From Streptomyces olindensis (GTDB lineage Bacteria > Actinomycetota > Actinomycetes > Streptomycetales > Streptomycetaceae), in NCBI GenBank assembly GCA_000696115.1, contig JJOH01000097.1:1-64000 (forward strand): a stretch of DNA of 64,000 nucleotides. The letters are read 5' to 3'. Numbering within the stretch: the stretch's first letter is position 1; each line of letters begins with the position of its first letter. The notes beneath the pieces are model-generated. The model ran no database searches. It was not told where the DNA came from and saw nothing but the letters and a program-made list of their open reading frames with translations. Positions 16,614-25,184 of this stretch are shown piece after piece. The position numbers and the translations under genes were made by a program.

Positions 16614-17903
16614 GTGGTGAACGGCAGGAATGTTGAGAGACGGACGATCCTGAAGGCGGCCGGGGCCACGGCAGCCACCCTGGGGATGGCCGCGACGACC
16701 GGTTGCGGTGGTGACGGAGGGGCGTCCGCGGACGGGACGGTGACGATCCGTTACGCGTGGTGGGGTGCGGAGGACCGCGCCGAGAGAATCAAGAAGACCA
16801 TCGCGCTCTTCGAGAAGAAGTACCCGAAGATCAAGGTGAAAACGGACTTCCAGCCTTATCTCGACTTCTGGAAGAAGTTCAACACGCAGGCTTCCGGCGG
16901 AAATCCGCCGGACGTCTTCCAGAATGCCGTCGGCTTCCTCCGCAAATACGACGCGAAGAACGTGCTGCTCGATCTCAGCGAGCAGGCCGAGGCCGGCAAC
17001 CTCCGACTGGAGGGATTCCGGGCGGGCCTGGAGAAGTTCGGCGAGATCGACGGCAAGCTCCTCGGCGTCCCCGTCGGTTCCAACTCGATGGCGCTGGTCA
17101 TCGACAAGCCCGTCTACACCCGGGCCGGCGTCAAGCCCGAGCAGGGCTGGACCTGGGACGAGTTCGACGCGGGCATGAAGAAGATCCGCGACAAGACGGG
17201 CCGCGCCGGTGACAGTGGCATGTACGGCGTCATGTACCTCTACGACCTCTACCTGCGCCAGAACGGCAAGGCGTTCTTCACCGAGGACGGACTCGGCTTC
17301 ACCGAGGCGGATCTGACGGAGTGGTGGACGAAGGCCGAGAAGGGCGTCAAGGAGGGCGTCTACGCCGACCCCAAGAAGGTCGTCCAGATCAAGCCCAAGT
17401 CGGCCCTCGCCGGTGAACTCGCGGCCGGCGAGTTCACGTGGGACAACTTCACCGTGCGCTACAGCGCCGAGGGCAAGAGCGAGTACGCCCTGGCGCCGAT
17501 CCCGACCACGGACGGCAAGAAGACCGGCCAGTACCTCGGCTCGCTCATGCTGAGCGCCTCCAAGCGCACCCAGCACCCCAAGGAGGTCGCCCAGTTCATC
17601 GACTTCATGGTGCACGAGCCCGAGGTCGCCAAGATCATGGGATACGACCGCGGTGTGCCGGCGACGCAGGCGCAGTACGACGCCTTCAAGCCGACCGACC
17701 CGGTCAACAAGGCGATCGCCGCCTACGAGGAGTCCCTCGTGGAGGCCGGCGTCCTGGAACCCATCACCCCGCATCCGAGCGGCGCCGACATCTGTGAGTC
17801 CGCGTTCCTGCGCATCGCCGAGGAGCTCGGCCTGGGCAAGAGGTCGGTGGACGACGCCGTCAAGCAGTTCTTCACCGAGTCGAAGACGGCTCTCGGCACC
17901 TGA
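16614..17903 (+). CDS. Extracellular solute-binding lipoprotein of a carbohydrate ABC importer (family 1)
   Basis: A 429-aa protein. The N-terminus carries a twin Arg (ERRTILKAAG) and a lipobox ending at Cys31 (ATTGC), so it is probably exported by Tat and lipid-anchored. The body shows features of family 1 sugar-binding proteins: IRYAWWGAEDRAERIKKTIA, GNPPDVFQ, and GEFTWDNFTVRY. A GTG at 16614 (or 16617) follows GGGAGG at 16601-16606. It is first gene of the operon and overlaps the permease start by one base. Its neighbours suggest rhamnogalacturonan-derived oligosaccharides as ligand (inference). Confidence 0.88.
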   Translation: MVNGRNVERRTILKAAGATAATLGMAATTGCGGDGGASADGTVTIRYAWWGAEDRAERIKKTIALFEKKYPKIKVKTDFQPYLDFWKKFNTQASGGNPPDVFQNAVGFLRKYDAKNVLLDLSEQAEAGNLRLEGFRAGLEKFGEIDGKLLGVPVGSNSMALVIDKPVYTRAGVKPEQGWTWDEFDAGMKKIRDKTGRAGDSGMYGVMYLYDLYLRQNGKAFFTEDGLGFTEADLTEWWTKAEKGVKEGVYADPKKVVQIKPKSALAGELAAGEFTWDNFTVRYSAEGKSEYALAPIPTTDGKKTGQYLGSLMLSASKRTQHPKEVAQFIDFMVHEPEVAKIMGYDRGVPATQAQYDAFKPTDPVNKAIAAYEESLVEAGVLEPITPHPSGADICESAFLRIAEELGLGKRSVDDAVKQFFTESKTALGT

Positions 17904-18904
17904 TGGGAACCACCGTGACACACGCCCCTGCGATGGAGGGCCTGTCCCAGGACTCCGAGCCGCGGCACGGTCCGGTGAAGCCCGTGCGCCCCGCCGCCCT
18001 CAAGCGGCGGCGGCGCCGGGAGAACCTGGCCGGCTATCTCTTCATGTCCCCGTGGATCGCCGGGTTCCTGCTGCTGACAGCGGGCCCGATGGTCGCCTCG
18101 CTGTACTTCGCCTTCACCGACTACAACCTGTTCGACCCGCCCAAGTGGATCGGCCTCGACAACTTCTCCGAGATGTTCGGCGATCCGCGCTGGCGCCACT
18201 CGGTGCAGGTGACGATGTGGTACGTCGTCGTGGGCACGCCGCTCAAGCTGCTCGCGGCTCTGGGGGTGGCGCTGCTGCTCGCCCAGAAGCGGCGCGGGCA
18301 GGCCTTCTACCGGGCCGCGTTCTACGCGCCGTCCCTGGTCGGGGCCAGCGTGTCCGTCGCGATCGTGTGGCGGGCGATCTTCTCGGACGACGCGGTCGTC
18401 GACCGTACGCAGCAGCTGTTCGGGATCGACGTCGGCGGCTGGACCGGCGACCCGGACCTGATCATCTACGCGCTGGTGGCGCTCACCGTCTGGCAGTTCG
18501 GCGCTCCCATGGTCATCTTCCTCGCCGGTCTCAAGCAGGTCCCGAGGGAGCTGTACGAGGCGGCCGAGGTCGACGGCGCCGGCACGCTGCGGCGGTTCTG
18601 GAACATCACCCTGCCGATGATCTCGCCGGTCCTCTTCTTCAACGTCCTGCTGGAGACGATCCACTCCTTCCAGATCTTCAGCTCGGCGTACATCGTCGGC
18701 GGCGGCGCCGGAGGCAGCGCCTGCGGTCCGGCCGACGGCTCGATGGTCTACACCTGCTACCTCTACGTCCAGGGCTTCGAGAACAGCCGGATGGGCATGG
18801 CCTCCGCGATGGCCTGGCTGCTGCTGATCGCGGTCGCCCTGGTGACGGCGGTCCTGTTCTGGTCCCAGAAACGCTGGGTGCACTACGAGGAGGGCGCCCG
18901 ATGA
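17903..18904 (+). CDS. Carbohydrate ABC transporter permease (MalF-like)
   Basis: A 333-aa membrane protein with about six helices after a basic cytoplasmic N-terminus (KRRRRRENLAGYLF). The ATPase-coupling EAA loop reads ELYEAAEVDGAGTLRRFWNITLP. The ATG at 17903 shares its A with the stop of the binding protein. It overlaps the second permease by four bases (ATGA). A permease heterodimer with the next gene is expected. Confidence 0.9.
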   Translation: MGTTVTHAPAMEGLSQDSEPRHGPVKPVRPAALKRRRRRENLAGYLFMSPWIAGFLLLTAGPMVASLYFAFTDYNLFDPPKWIGLDNFSEMFGDPRWRHSVQVTMWYVVVGTPLKLLAALGVALLLAQKRRGQAFYRAAFYAPSLVGASVSVAIVWRAIFSDDAVVDRTQQLFGIDVGGWTGDPDLIIYALVALTVWQFGAPMVIFLAGLKQVPRELYEAAEVDGAGTLRRFWNITLPMISPVLFFNVLLETIHSFQIFSSAYIVGGGAGGSACGPADGSMVYTCYLYVQGFENSRMGMASAMAWLLLIAVALVTAVLFWSQKRWVHYEEGAR

Positions 18905-19782
18905 GCGCACCGGCCAACGATCTCAAGCCCTCCGCCGGGGCGTTCCGCCAGAAGCTCCCGGGGTCCGTCGCCTGGCACATCGGCTCCCTGCTGATCCTCG
19001 CGGTGATCCTCTACCCGGTGGTCTGGGTCATCGGCGCGTCGTTCAAGGAGAGCCAGGACATCGTCGGCAGCCTGGACCTGTTCCCGGGCGACCCGATCAC
19101 CTCGAACTACTCGCGGCTCAGCGAGGGCATCGCGGACATCCCCATCTCCACCTTCTTCCTCAACTCCCTGCTCCTCGGGGTGGGTTCCGTGGTGGGGATC
19201 CTGGTGTCCTGCTCGCTGACCGCGTACGCCTTCGCGAAGATCAGGTTCGCGGGCCGGAACCTGCTGTTCACGCTGATGATCGGCACGCTCCTGTTGCCGT
19301 ACCACGTGCTGCTCATCCCGCAGTACGTGCTGTTCCGCAACATGGAGATGATCAACACCTACACCCCGCTGCTGCTGGGGAAGTACCTGGCCACGGAGGC
19401 GTTCTTCGTCTTCCTGATGGTGCAGTTCATGCGCAACCTGCCCAAGGAGCTCGACGAGGCCGCCCGGCTCGACGGCTGCGGGCACCTGCGCATCTACTGG
19501 TCGATCGTGCTGCCGCTGTGCCGTCCGGCCCTGATCACCAGCGCCATCTTCACGTTCATCAACGCGTGGAACGACTTCATGGGACCGCTGATCTATCTCA
19601 ACGAGCCCGACAAGTACACGGTCTCGCTGGGGCTGAAGATGTTCGTGGACCAGGACGCCGTGGCCAACTACGGCGGCATGATCGCCATGTCGCTGGTGGC
19701 GCTGCTGCCGGTGCTGGCGTTCTTCCTGGCCTTCCAGCGCTACCTCATCGACGGCATGGCCACATCGGGTCTGAAGGGCTGA
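18901..19782 (+). CDS. Carbohydrate ABC transporter permease (MalG-like)
   Basis: A 293-aa membrane protein with six helices and the EAA loop ELDEAARLDGCGHLRIYWSIVLP. It pairs with the preceding permease. No ATP-binding subunit is encoded here; many Streptomyces sugar importers use a shared ATPase (MsiK) encoded elsewhere, and that is the likely arrangement. Confidence 0.9.
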   Translation: MSAPANDLKPSAGAFRQKLPGSVAWHIGSLLILAVILYPVVWVIGASFKESQDIVGSLDLFPGDPITSNYSRLSEGIADIPISTFFLNSLLLGVGSVVGILVSCSLTAYAFAKIRFAGRNLLFTLMIGTLLLPYHVLLIPQYVLFRNMEMINTYTPLLLGKYLATEAFFVFLMVQFMRNLPKELDEAARLDGCGHLRIYWSIVLPLCRPALITSAIFTFINAWNDFMGPLIYLNEPDKYTVSLGLKMFVDQDAVANYGGMIAMSLVALLPVLAFFLAFQRYLIDGMATSGLKG

Positions 19783-19789
19783 GGCGAGC

Positions 19790-20419
19790 ATGGCCGGGAC
19801 ACGGGTGACGGCACACGGTGAGGCGGCGCCGGCCGATGAGGCGCCCCCTGCTCGCACCGAGTCGAGAGCTTGGGGCCGATTCGCGGTGTTCGCCGAGTCG
19901 TTGCTGACCGGTGTGTGGATCGCGGTGGCCTCGCTGGGCGTGGTGACGTACCCGGCGGCCTTCGCCGCCGGGGCACGGCACCTGCGGCGCAGCATCGCCC
20001 ATGAGGGCGGCGGCCTGCGGGAGTTCGTCGCCGACTTCCGGTCGGCCCTGCGCGGCGGGTGGCTCGCCGGGCTCGCCGGGTGGGCGGCTGTGGCCGCGGT
20101 CTGGGTGGACGTGCAGGCGGCCCGGACGGGGATCCCCGGCGGGCCGCTGGTCGGCGCCGTCGGGGTCGTCGCACTGATCGGGCTCGTCGTGGCCGGGCTC
20201 CGCGCGGCGGCGGTGTGGGAGCCGGGCGCCCGCTGGCGCACGCTGCTCGCGCAGGCCGGACGCCGCACGGTGCTCGACCCGGCCGGGTCCTTCCTGCTCA
20301 TGGCCGGACCGGCCGTCGCGGCCGTGTCCGCCTGGTTCGCCGCGCCGCTCGCGATCCCGGTCCTCGGGGCCGTCGCGGCGGCGGCCGTCGCCGTGGAGGA
20401 GCGGTACCGGCACCGCTGA
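19790..20419 (+). CDS. YesL-like (DUF624) membrane protein
   Basis: A 209-aa protein with four or more hydrophobic helices (ESLLTGVWIAVASLGVVTYPA, WLAGLAGWAAVAAVWVDV, VVALIGLVVAGLRAAAVW, LLMAGPAVAAVSAWFAAPLAI). The length, the RHLRRSIAHEGGG loop and the operon context fit the DUF624/YesL family, which accompanies sugar ABC importers and, in Bacillus, the rhamnogalacturonan locus. Its role is unknown. GAGG precedes the ATG at 19790, 7 bases after the permease stop. Confidence 0.72.
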   Translation: MAGTRVTAHGEAAPADEAPPARTESRAWGRFAVFAESLLTGVWIAVASLGVVTYPAAFAAGARHLRRSIAHEGGGLREFVADFRSALRGGWLAGLAGWAAVAAVWVDVQAARTGIPGGPLVGAVGVVALIGLVVAGLRAAAVWEPGARWRTLLAQAGRRTVLDPAGSFLLMAGPAVAAVSAWFAAPLAIPVLGAVAAAAVAVEERYRHR

Positions 20420-20494
20420 CGGCGGTGCCTCCTCTTTCCAGGTCGGCGCCTCCGGGCGCCGCGCCTCTCTCTGTCATGCCCCTGACCAGCGTAT

Positions 20495-20506
20495 GGATGC
20501 GCATCC
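20495..20506. promoter_or_regulatory. 12-bp palindrome before the lyase gene
   Basis: GGATGCGCATCC is a perfect palindrome 28 bases upstream of the lyase ATG, in the 115-base gap after the DUF624 gene. It could be an operator for a secondary promoter or a weak hairpin. Confidence 0.3.
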
Positions 20507-20534
20507 GCACGGACGAGGAAAGGCAGCAACCCCT

Positions 20535-23270
20535 ATGTCTCCCATCCCCCGCAGATCCCTCCTGAAGGCGGCCGCCGTCGCCGGAGCCGCCGCCCAGTTC
20601 AGCTGGGCGCTGGGCACGCAGGACGCCCAGGCCGCGCCCGTGGCCGCACCCGCCGACGCCGACCCGGTGACCCTGGACTGGCTGGAGGACGGCGGCCTCG
20701 GCGCGGCCCCCGGCTCCACCGTCGGCGTCCCCTGGCCCAAGGGCGCCTACCAGGAAAACCAGACCTTCGCGCTCACGGACGCGGACGGCAAGGCCGTACC
20801 CGTGCAGTCCTGGCCGATCGCCTACTGGCCCGACGGCTCCCTCAAGTGGACCGCGCACGCGGTCGCTTCGGGCAACGGCAAGCTCACCCTCGCGGCCGGC
20901 ACGCCCGCCGCACCCGAGAAGAAGGTCACCGTCGACAAGAGCGGCGGCACCATCACCGTCTCGACCGGTGTCATCACCGCCAGGATCGGCAAGTCCGGTT
21001 CCACGATCGTCAAGTCGGTCACCCGGGGCTCGACGGAGATCGCCAAGAACGGCCGCCTGGTGCTGATCCGACAGCCGGAGTTCGAGGACGGCGACCAGGG
21101 CACGGTCAGGACCGAGCGCTTCGACGGCGTCATCTCCAAGGCCGAGGTCGAGCAGGAGGGCCCCGTCCGGGCCGTCGTCCGCGTCGACGGCAAGCACCGC
21201 AAGGGCGACCGGAGCTGGCTGCCCTTCTCCATCCGCCTCTACTTCTTCGCGGGCGCCGACTCCTTCCGCATGGTGCACACCATCACCTACGACGGAAAGC
21301 AGGAGCCCGGAAAGGCGAGCGGCGACTTCGTCCGCGGGCTCGGCGTGCGCTTCCAGGTCCCGATGCGGGACGAGTCGTACGACCGGCACATCCGCATCGG
21401 CGGCGACGGCACCGGCCTGCTGCGCGAGGCCGTCAAGGGCATCACCGGCCTGCGGCGGGATCCGGGCGCGGCCGTGCAGGCGGCGCAGTACGAAGGAAAG
21501 AAGCTGCCCGACCCGGCCACCTGGGACCAGCGGGTCACCACCCGCCTGCAGTACATCCCCGAGTGGGGCGACTACACCCTCTCCCAGCTCTCCGCCGACG
21601 GCTTCGCTCTGCGCAAGCGCACCAAGAAGGGCTACGGCTGGATCGGCGCGGGCGGCGGCCGGCGCGCCTCCGGCTTCGGGTACGTCGGCGGGGTGAGCGG
21701 CGGACTCTCCTTCGGCCTGCGCGACTTCTGGGAGAAGTTCCCCGCCCAGCTCGACATCCGGAACGCCCACACCGACGAGGCCGAGGTCACCCTCTGGCTC
21801 TGGTCGCCCGAGGCGCAGCCGATGGACATGCGCTTCTACCACGACGGCATGGGCCAGGACACCTTCCCCGAGCAGCTCGAAGGCCTCAACATCACCTACG
21901 AGGACTACGAGCCCGAGTTCGGCACCCCCTACGGCATCGCCCGCACCTCCGAGCTGCTGTTCTGGGCCAACGCCTCCACCCCGAGCGCCGAGACGCTCGC
22001 CGAGCAGGTCGAGGCCGTCCGGGTCCTCCCGCAGCTCGCCGCCCCGCCGAAACAGCTCATCAGGGCGGGCGTCTTCGGCAAGGGCCTGTTCGCCGAACCA
22101 GACCGCTCCACCCCGGCCAAGGCGAAGATCGAGGACCACCTCGACTTCCTCTTCACCTACTACAAGGACCAGGTGGAGATGCGCCGGTGGTACGGCTTCT
22201 GGGACTACGGCGACATCATGCACACCTACGACACCGTCCGGCACCAGTGGCGCTACGACGTCGGCGGCTACGCCTGGGACAACTCCGAGCTGTCGCCGGA
22301 CCTCTGGCTCTGGTACGCCTACCTGCGCTCCGGTCGCGCCGACATCTTCCGCTTCGCCGAGGCCATGACCCGGCACACCGGCGAGGTCGACGTCTACCAC
22401 CTGGGCAAGTGGGCGGGCCTCGGCACCCGGCACGGCGTGCAGCACTGGGCCGACAGCGCCAAGCAGCAGCGCATCGCCAACACCACGTACCGGCGCTACT
22501 ACTACTTCCTCACGGCGGACGAACGCGTCGGGGACCTCATGCACGCCAACGTCGACTCCGACGAGACGTTCCTCGTCCTCGACCCGATCCGCAAGATCCG
22601 CACCGAGCCGTACACGCCCGACCGGCACGCCCTGTCGATCGGCTTCGGCACCGACTGGAGCGGCCTGGTCTCGGCGTGGCTGACCGAGTGGGAGCGCAAG
22701 GGCCCCAAGTGGGAGAAGGCCAGGGCGCGCGTGCTGTCCACGATGGAGACCATCGCCGCCCAGCCCAACGGCTTCGTGCAGGGCAGCGGCCTGTACGACC
22801 TGGACACCGGCAGGTTCGCCGTCGCCGACAAGCCCAAGGTCGAGGTCTCGCACCTGTCGGCCGTCTTCGGCCTCAACGAGCTGTGCGCCGAGCTCATCGA
22901 CCTCGTCGACATGCCGAAGTTCAAGGAGGCCTACCTCGACTACTGCCGCTACTTCAACGCCACCAAGGCCGAACAGGCGGCCCGCTACGGCAGCAACTTC
23001 GGCTCCCTGATCCTCTTCCAGGGCCACTCGCGCCTCGACGCCTACGCCGCCGTCCAGAGCGGCGACGAGAAACTCGCCAAGCGCGCCTGGGACAAGTTCT
23101 ACAACTCCGACGGCTACAAGGAGTCCGCGCCCTGGAAGACCGAGAAGCTGAGCGGCCCGCTCACGCTGGTGCCGGGCAGCGAGGCGCCCTGGGTCTCCAC
23201 CAACGACACCTCGCTGTACGGCCTCGCCGCGATCGAGAACCTGGCCCTGCTGGGCGACAGGATGCCGTGA
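20535..23270 (+). CDS. Exported YetA/PcRGLX-like protein, probable exo-rhamnogalacturonan lyase (PL26 type)
   Basis: A 911-aa protein with a Tat signal (PRRSLLKAAAVAG, then AQA cleavage near residue 37). After it comes a beta-rich N-terminal half (YFFAGADSFRMVHTITYDG) and a helical, aromatic-rich half (RRWYGFWDYGDIMHTYD, YAWDNSELSPDLWLWYAYLR, RFAEAMTRHTGEVDVYHLG). The layout matches the YetA/PcRGLX family, whose fungal member is an exo-acting lyase on the rhamnogalacturonan-I backbone. Family placement is from recall of motifs; activity is inference. Downstream position to a sugar importer and a YesL-like protein supports pectin side-chain use. ATG at 20535. A strong terminator follows. Confidence 0.72.
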   Translation: MSPIPRRSLLKAAAVAGAAAQFSWALGTQDAQAAPVAAPADADPVTLDWLEDGGLGAAPGSTVGVPWPKGAYQENQTFALTDADGKAVPVQSWPIAYWPDGSLKWTAHAVASGNGKLTLAAGTPAAPEKKVTVDKSGGTITVSTGVITARIGKSGSTIVKSVTRGSTEIAKNGRLVLIRQPEFEDGDQGTVRTERFDGVISKAEVEQEGPVRAVVRVDGKHRKGDRSWLPFSIRLYFFAGADSFRMVHTITYDGKQEPGKASGDFVRGLGVRFQVPMRDESYDRHIRIGGDGTGLLREAVKGITGLRRDPGAAVQAAQYEGKKLPDPATWDQRVTTRLQYIPEWGDYTLSQLSADGFALRKRTKKGYGWIGAGGGRRASGFGYVGGVSGGLSFGLRDFWEKFPAQLDIRNAHTDEAEVTLWLWSPEAQPMDMRFYHDGMGQDTFPEQLEGLNITYEDYEPEFGTPYGIARTSELLFWANASTPSAETLAEQVEAVRVLPQLAAPPKQLIRAGVFGKGLFAEPDRSTPAKAKIEDHLDFLFTYYKDQVEMRRWYGFWDYGDIMHTYDTVRHQWRYDVGGYAWDNSELSPDLWLWYAYLRSGRADIFRFAEAMTRHTGEVDVYHLGKWAGLGTRHGVQHWADSAKQQRIANTTYRRYYYFLTADERVGDLMHANVDSDETFLVLDPIRKIRTEPYTPDRHALSIGFGTDWSGLVSAWLTEWERKGPKWEKARARVLSTMETIAAQPNGFVQGSGLYDLDTGRFAVADKPKVEVSHLSAVFGLNELCAELIDLVDMPKFKEAYLDYCRYFNATKAEQAARYGSNFGSLILFQGHSRLDAYAAVQSGDEKLAKRAWDKFYNSDGYKESAPWKTEKLSGPLTLVPGSEAPWVSTNDTSLYGLAAIENLALLGDRMP

Positions 23271-23277
23271 CGGACGA

Positions 23278-23324
23278 CTGGGCGGGCGGATCCCCTGACA
23301 CGGCATCGGGATCCGCCCGCCCAG
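23278..23324. terminator. Terminator after the lyase gene
   Basis: A perfect 16-bp stem (23278-23293 with 23309-23324) around a 15-base loop. It lies between convergent genes and can serve both strands. Confidence 0.9.
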
Positions 23325-23367
23325 GGCCTGCCGCGAGAGCGGCGACTGCCGCGGGGTGCCGGTCCGC

Positions 23368-23574
23368 CTAGTCGATGATCTGGTTGAAGAACAGGACGGC
23401 CGGGGCCACCACCCCGCCTCCGACGCTCACCGCGACCGGCCACACCTGGCCGGCCAGCGCCGCCAGGACAGTGGCACCGATGCCGACCAGGGCCGCCAGC
23501 AGGAAGACGATCGCGGCGCGCTGACTGAGGAGCGGTCCCTCCCGGCCGGGCCCTCGACGGTTGGCCTGGGCCAC
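23368..23574 (-). CDS. Small two-helix membrane protein
   Basis: A 68-aa protein. A basic N-terminus (AQANRRGPGREGP) is followed by two hydrophobic helices (AAIVFLLAALVGIGATVLAAL, WPVAVSVGGGVVAPAVLFF). The GTG at 23574 has AGGAG about 10 bases upstream, and the gene begins 11 bases after the decarboxylase stop, so the two are co-transcribed. The function is unknown. Confidence 0.7.
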   Translation of the reverse strand: MAQANRRGPGREGPLLSQRAAIVFLLAALVGIGATVLAALAGQVWPVAVSVGGGVVAPAVLFFNQIID

Positions 23575-23585
23575 CTCGGCGCTCC

Positions 23586-24938
23586 TTACCCGACGCCGTG
23601 CACGGGCTCGTGCGCCCGGTGCCGCAGCGGCGCACCGGGGCCGCCCGGGCCCGGCACGTCCCACGGGTCCTGCGCGGGACGCAGCAGTTCGAAGCGGACA
23701 CGGCCGTCAGCGCCTGCCCGGACCCCGTGCACGGCGGGTTCGGGCAGGCTGTTGTAGTGGAACGGCGTCGAGAAGTAGTAGGCGCCGGTGTCCGGGACGG
23801 CGATGATGTCGCCCGGTTCCAGGAGCGGCAACGCGCGGTCGCGCGCCAGCAGGTCCCCGGCGAAGCAGGCGGGGCCGGCGATGTCCTGGCGGACCGGTCC
23901 GCCCCGCTTGGCCCTCCCGCTCCGGTCGTGCGCCTCGATCCGCAGGGGCCAGGCGTCGGGATGGAACACGGTCCGGGTGGCCACCTGCACTCCGGCGTGG
24001 GTGACCGCGATCGGCCGGCCGCCCGTGCTCTTCGTGTACTCGACGTACGCGGCGGTGAACCCGTTCTTGGCGAGGACGGAACGCCCGAACTCGGTGACGA
24101 TCTCGTACCCGCCCGAGAACAGCGCGGGCGCCTGGGCGCGCAGCTGCCGGACGTACGTGTCGAAGGTCGGCGCCGTCTCGTCGTCGGCGAAGTTGACGGG
24201 CAGCCCACCGCCGATGTCGATGCCGACGACCTGGCGCCGTCCGAGCGAGGCGTTGACCTCCTCGGCGAACGCCACCGCCTGCGCGACCCCGTCGGCCATG
24301 AGGTCGAGCGGGCAGCCCTGTGAGCCGGTGTGCGTGTGCACCCAGGTCAGCCACGGGTGGTCGTGGAAGGCGCGCAGCAGCCGCCGCCGGCTCCCCGGGT
24401 CCGCCAGGGGGACGCCGAACTTCGAGGTGCTCGTCGCCGTGCTCATCGCGGCGATGCTGCCGGCGCCGAGCTGGGGGTTGACGCGCACCCCGATCCTCGA
24501 CACCGGGGAGCGGCCGCCCAAAATACCGTCGATACGGTCCAGTTCCTGGTGGTTGTCGGCGTTGACGGTCACCCCCAGGTCCAGGGCACGCCGCAGTTCG
24601 GCCTCCGTCTTGGCCGGAGAGTCGAAGACGATCCGGTCCGGCGCGAATCCGGCGGCCAACGACCGGGCCAGTTCACCCGCGGTGGCCACCTCGCACCCCA
24701 TGCCGAGCCGTCGCAGCTCCGCCAGCACCGGCACCAGGCAGTTCGCCTTGGCGGCGAACGCGTGCAGCACACGTGGCGCCGCGGGGAAGGCGCGGTGCAG
24801 GGAGTCGACCGTCGCCGCGACGCCGTCGAGGTCGACGAAGGCGGCCAGCTGGGACCGCTCGGCGTCCAGCAGCCCCTGCCGCACCGCTTCCTGGAGGATC
24901 CGTTCGCGCCGCTCGGCGGCGGCGCTCAGTCCGGTCAT
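23586..24938 (-). CDS. Fold-type III PLP-dependent decarboxylase, substrate unknown
   Basis: A 450-aa protein of the diaminopimelate/ornithine decarboxylase superfamily. PLP Lys64 lies in HAFAAKANCL. Further motifs are EVATAGELARSLAAGF, HTHTGSQG, DIGGGLPVNF and the C-terminal PDTGAYYFSTPFHYNSLPEP. The usual substrate-contacting CExxD of diaminopimelate decarboxylase reads CFAGD here, with Phe for Glu, so ordinary LysA function is doubtful. A Y4yA-type or natural-product amino acid decarboxylase is possible. GGAAGG precedes the ATG at 24938. A PucR regulator lies upstream on the same strand. Confidence 0.8.
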   Translation of the reverse strand: MTGLSAAAERRERILQEAVRQGLLDAERSQLAAFVDLDGVAATVDSLHRAFPAAPRVLHAFAAKANCLVPVLAELRRLGMGCEVATAGELARSLAAGFAPDRIVFDSPAKTEAELRRALDLGVTVNADNHQELDRIDGILGGRSPVSRIGVRVNPQLGAGSIAAMSTATSTSKFGVPLADPGSRRRLLRAFHDHPWLTWVHTHTGSQGCPLDLMADGVAQAVAFAEEVNASLGRRQVVGIDIGGGLPVNFADDETAPTFDTYVRQLRAQAPALFSGGYEIVTEFGRSVLAKNGFTAAYVEYTKSTGGRPIAVTHAGVQVATRTVFHPDAWPLRIEAHDRSGRAKRGGPVRQDIAGPACFAGDLLARDRALPLLEPGDIIAVPDTGAYYFSTPFHYNSLPEPAVHGVRAGADGRVRFELLRPAQDPWDVPGPGGPGAPLRHRAHEPVHGVG

Positions 24939-25184
24939 GGTGAGCCTTCCGGTGTCGTACGCACAGCGCCCGGGACCGCCCCGGGGTGGAGTACCAGACT
25001 GTTGTCCGCACCGGGCCGGCGTCTTCGTCGAGTCGTCAAAGGGCCGGGCCTCGCCCACGGCGGTCGAGCGCACCAACTCCCCGGCCACGCCGGGGCCTTG
25101 TGCGACACGACAAAAGAAAGGCGCTCTCATGGTGGCCGCGGCCGGCGGTGGACGGCACGCGGCCACACGCCCGCCCGGCCACAC

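Noticed and set aside
20298..23306. A 1002-residue open frame on the minus strand
   Set aside because: It is antisense to the Tat-exported lyase, whose signal peptide, codon bias and domain pattern are clear.
23586..24938. Annotating the PLP decarboxylase as LysA
   Set aside because: The CExxD substrate motif is changed to CFAGD and there is no lysine-pathway neighbour such as thrC or hom.
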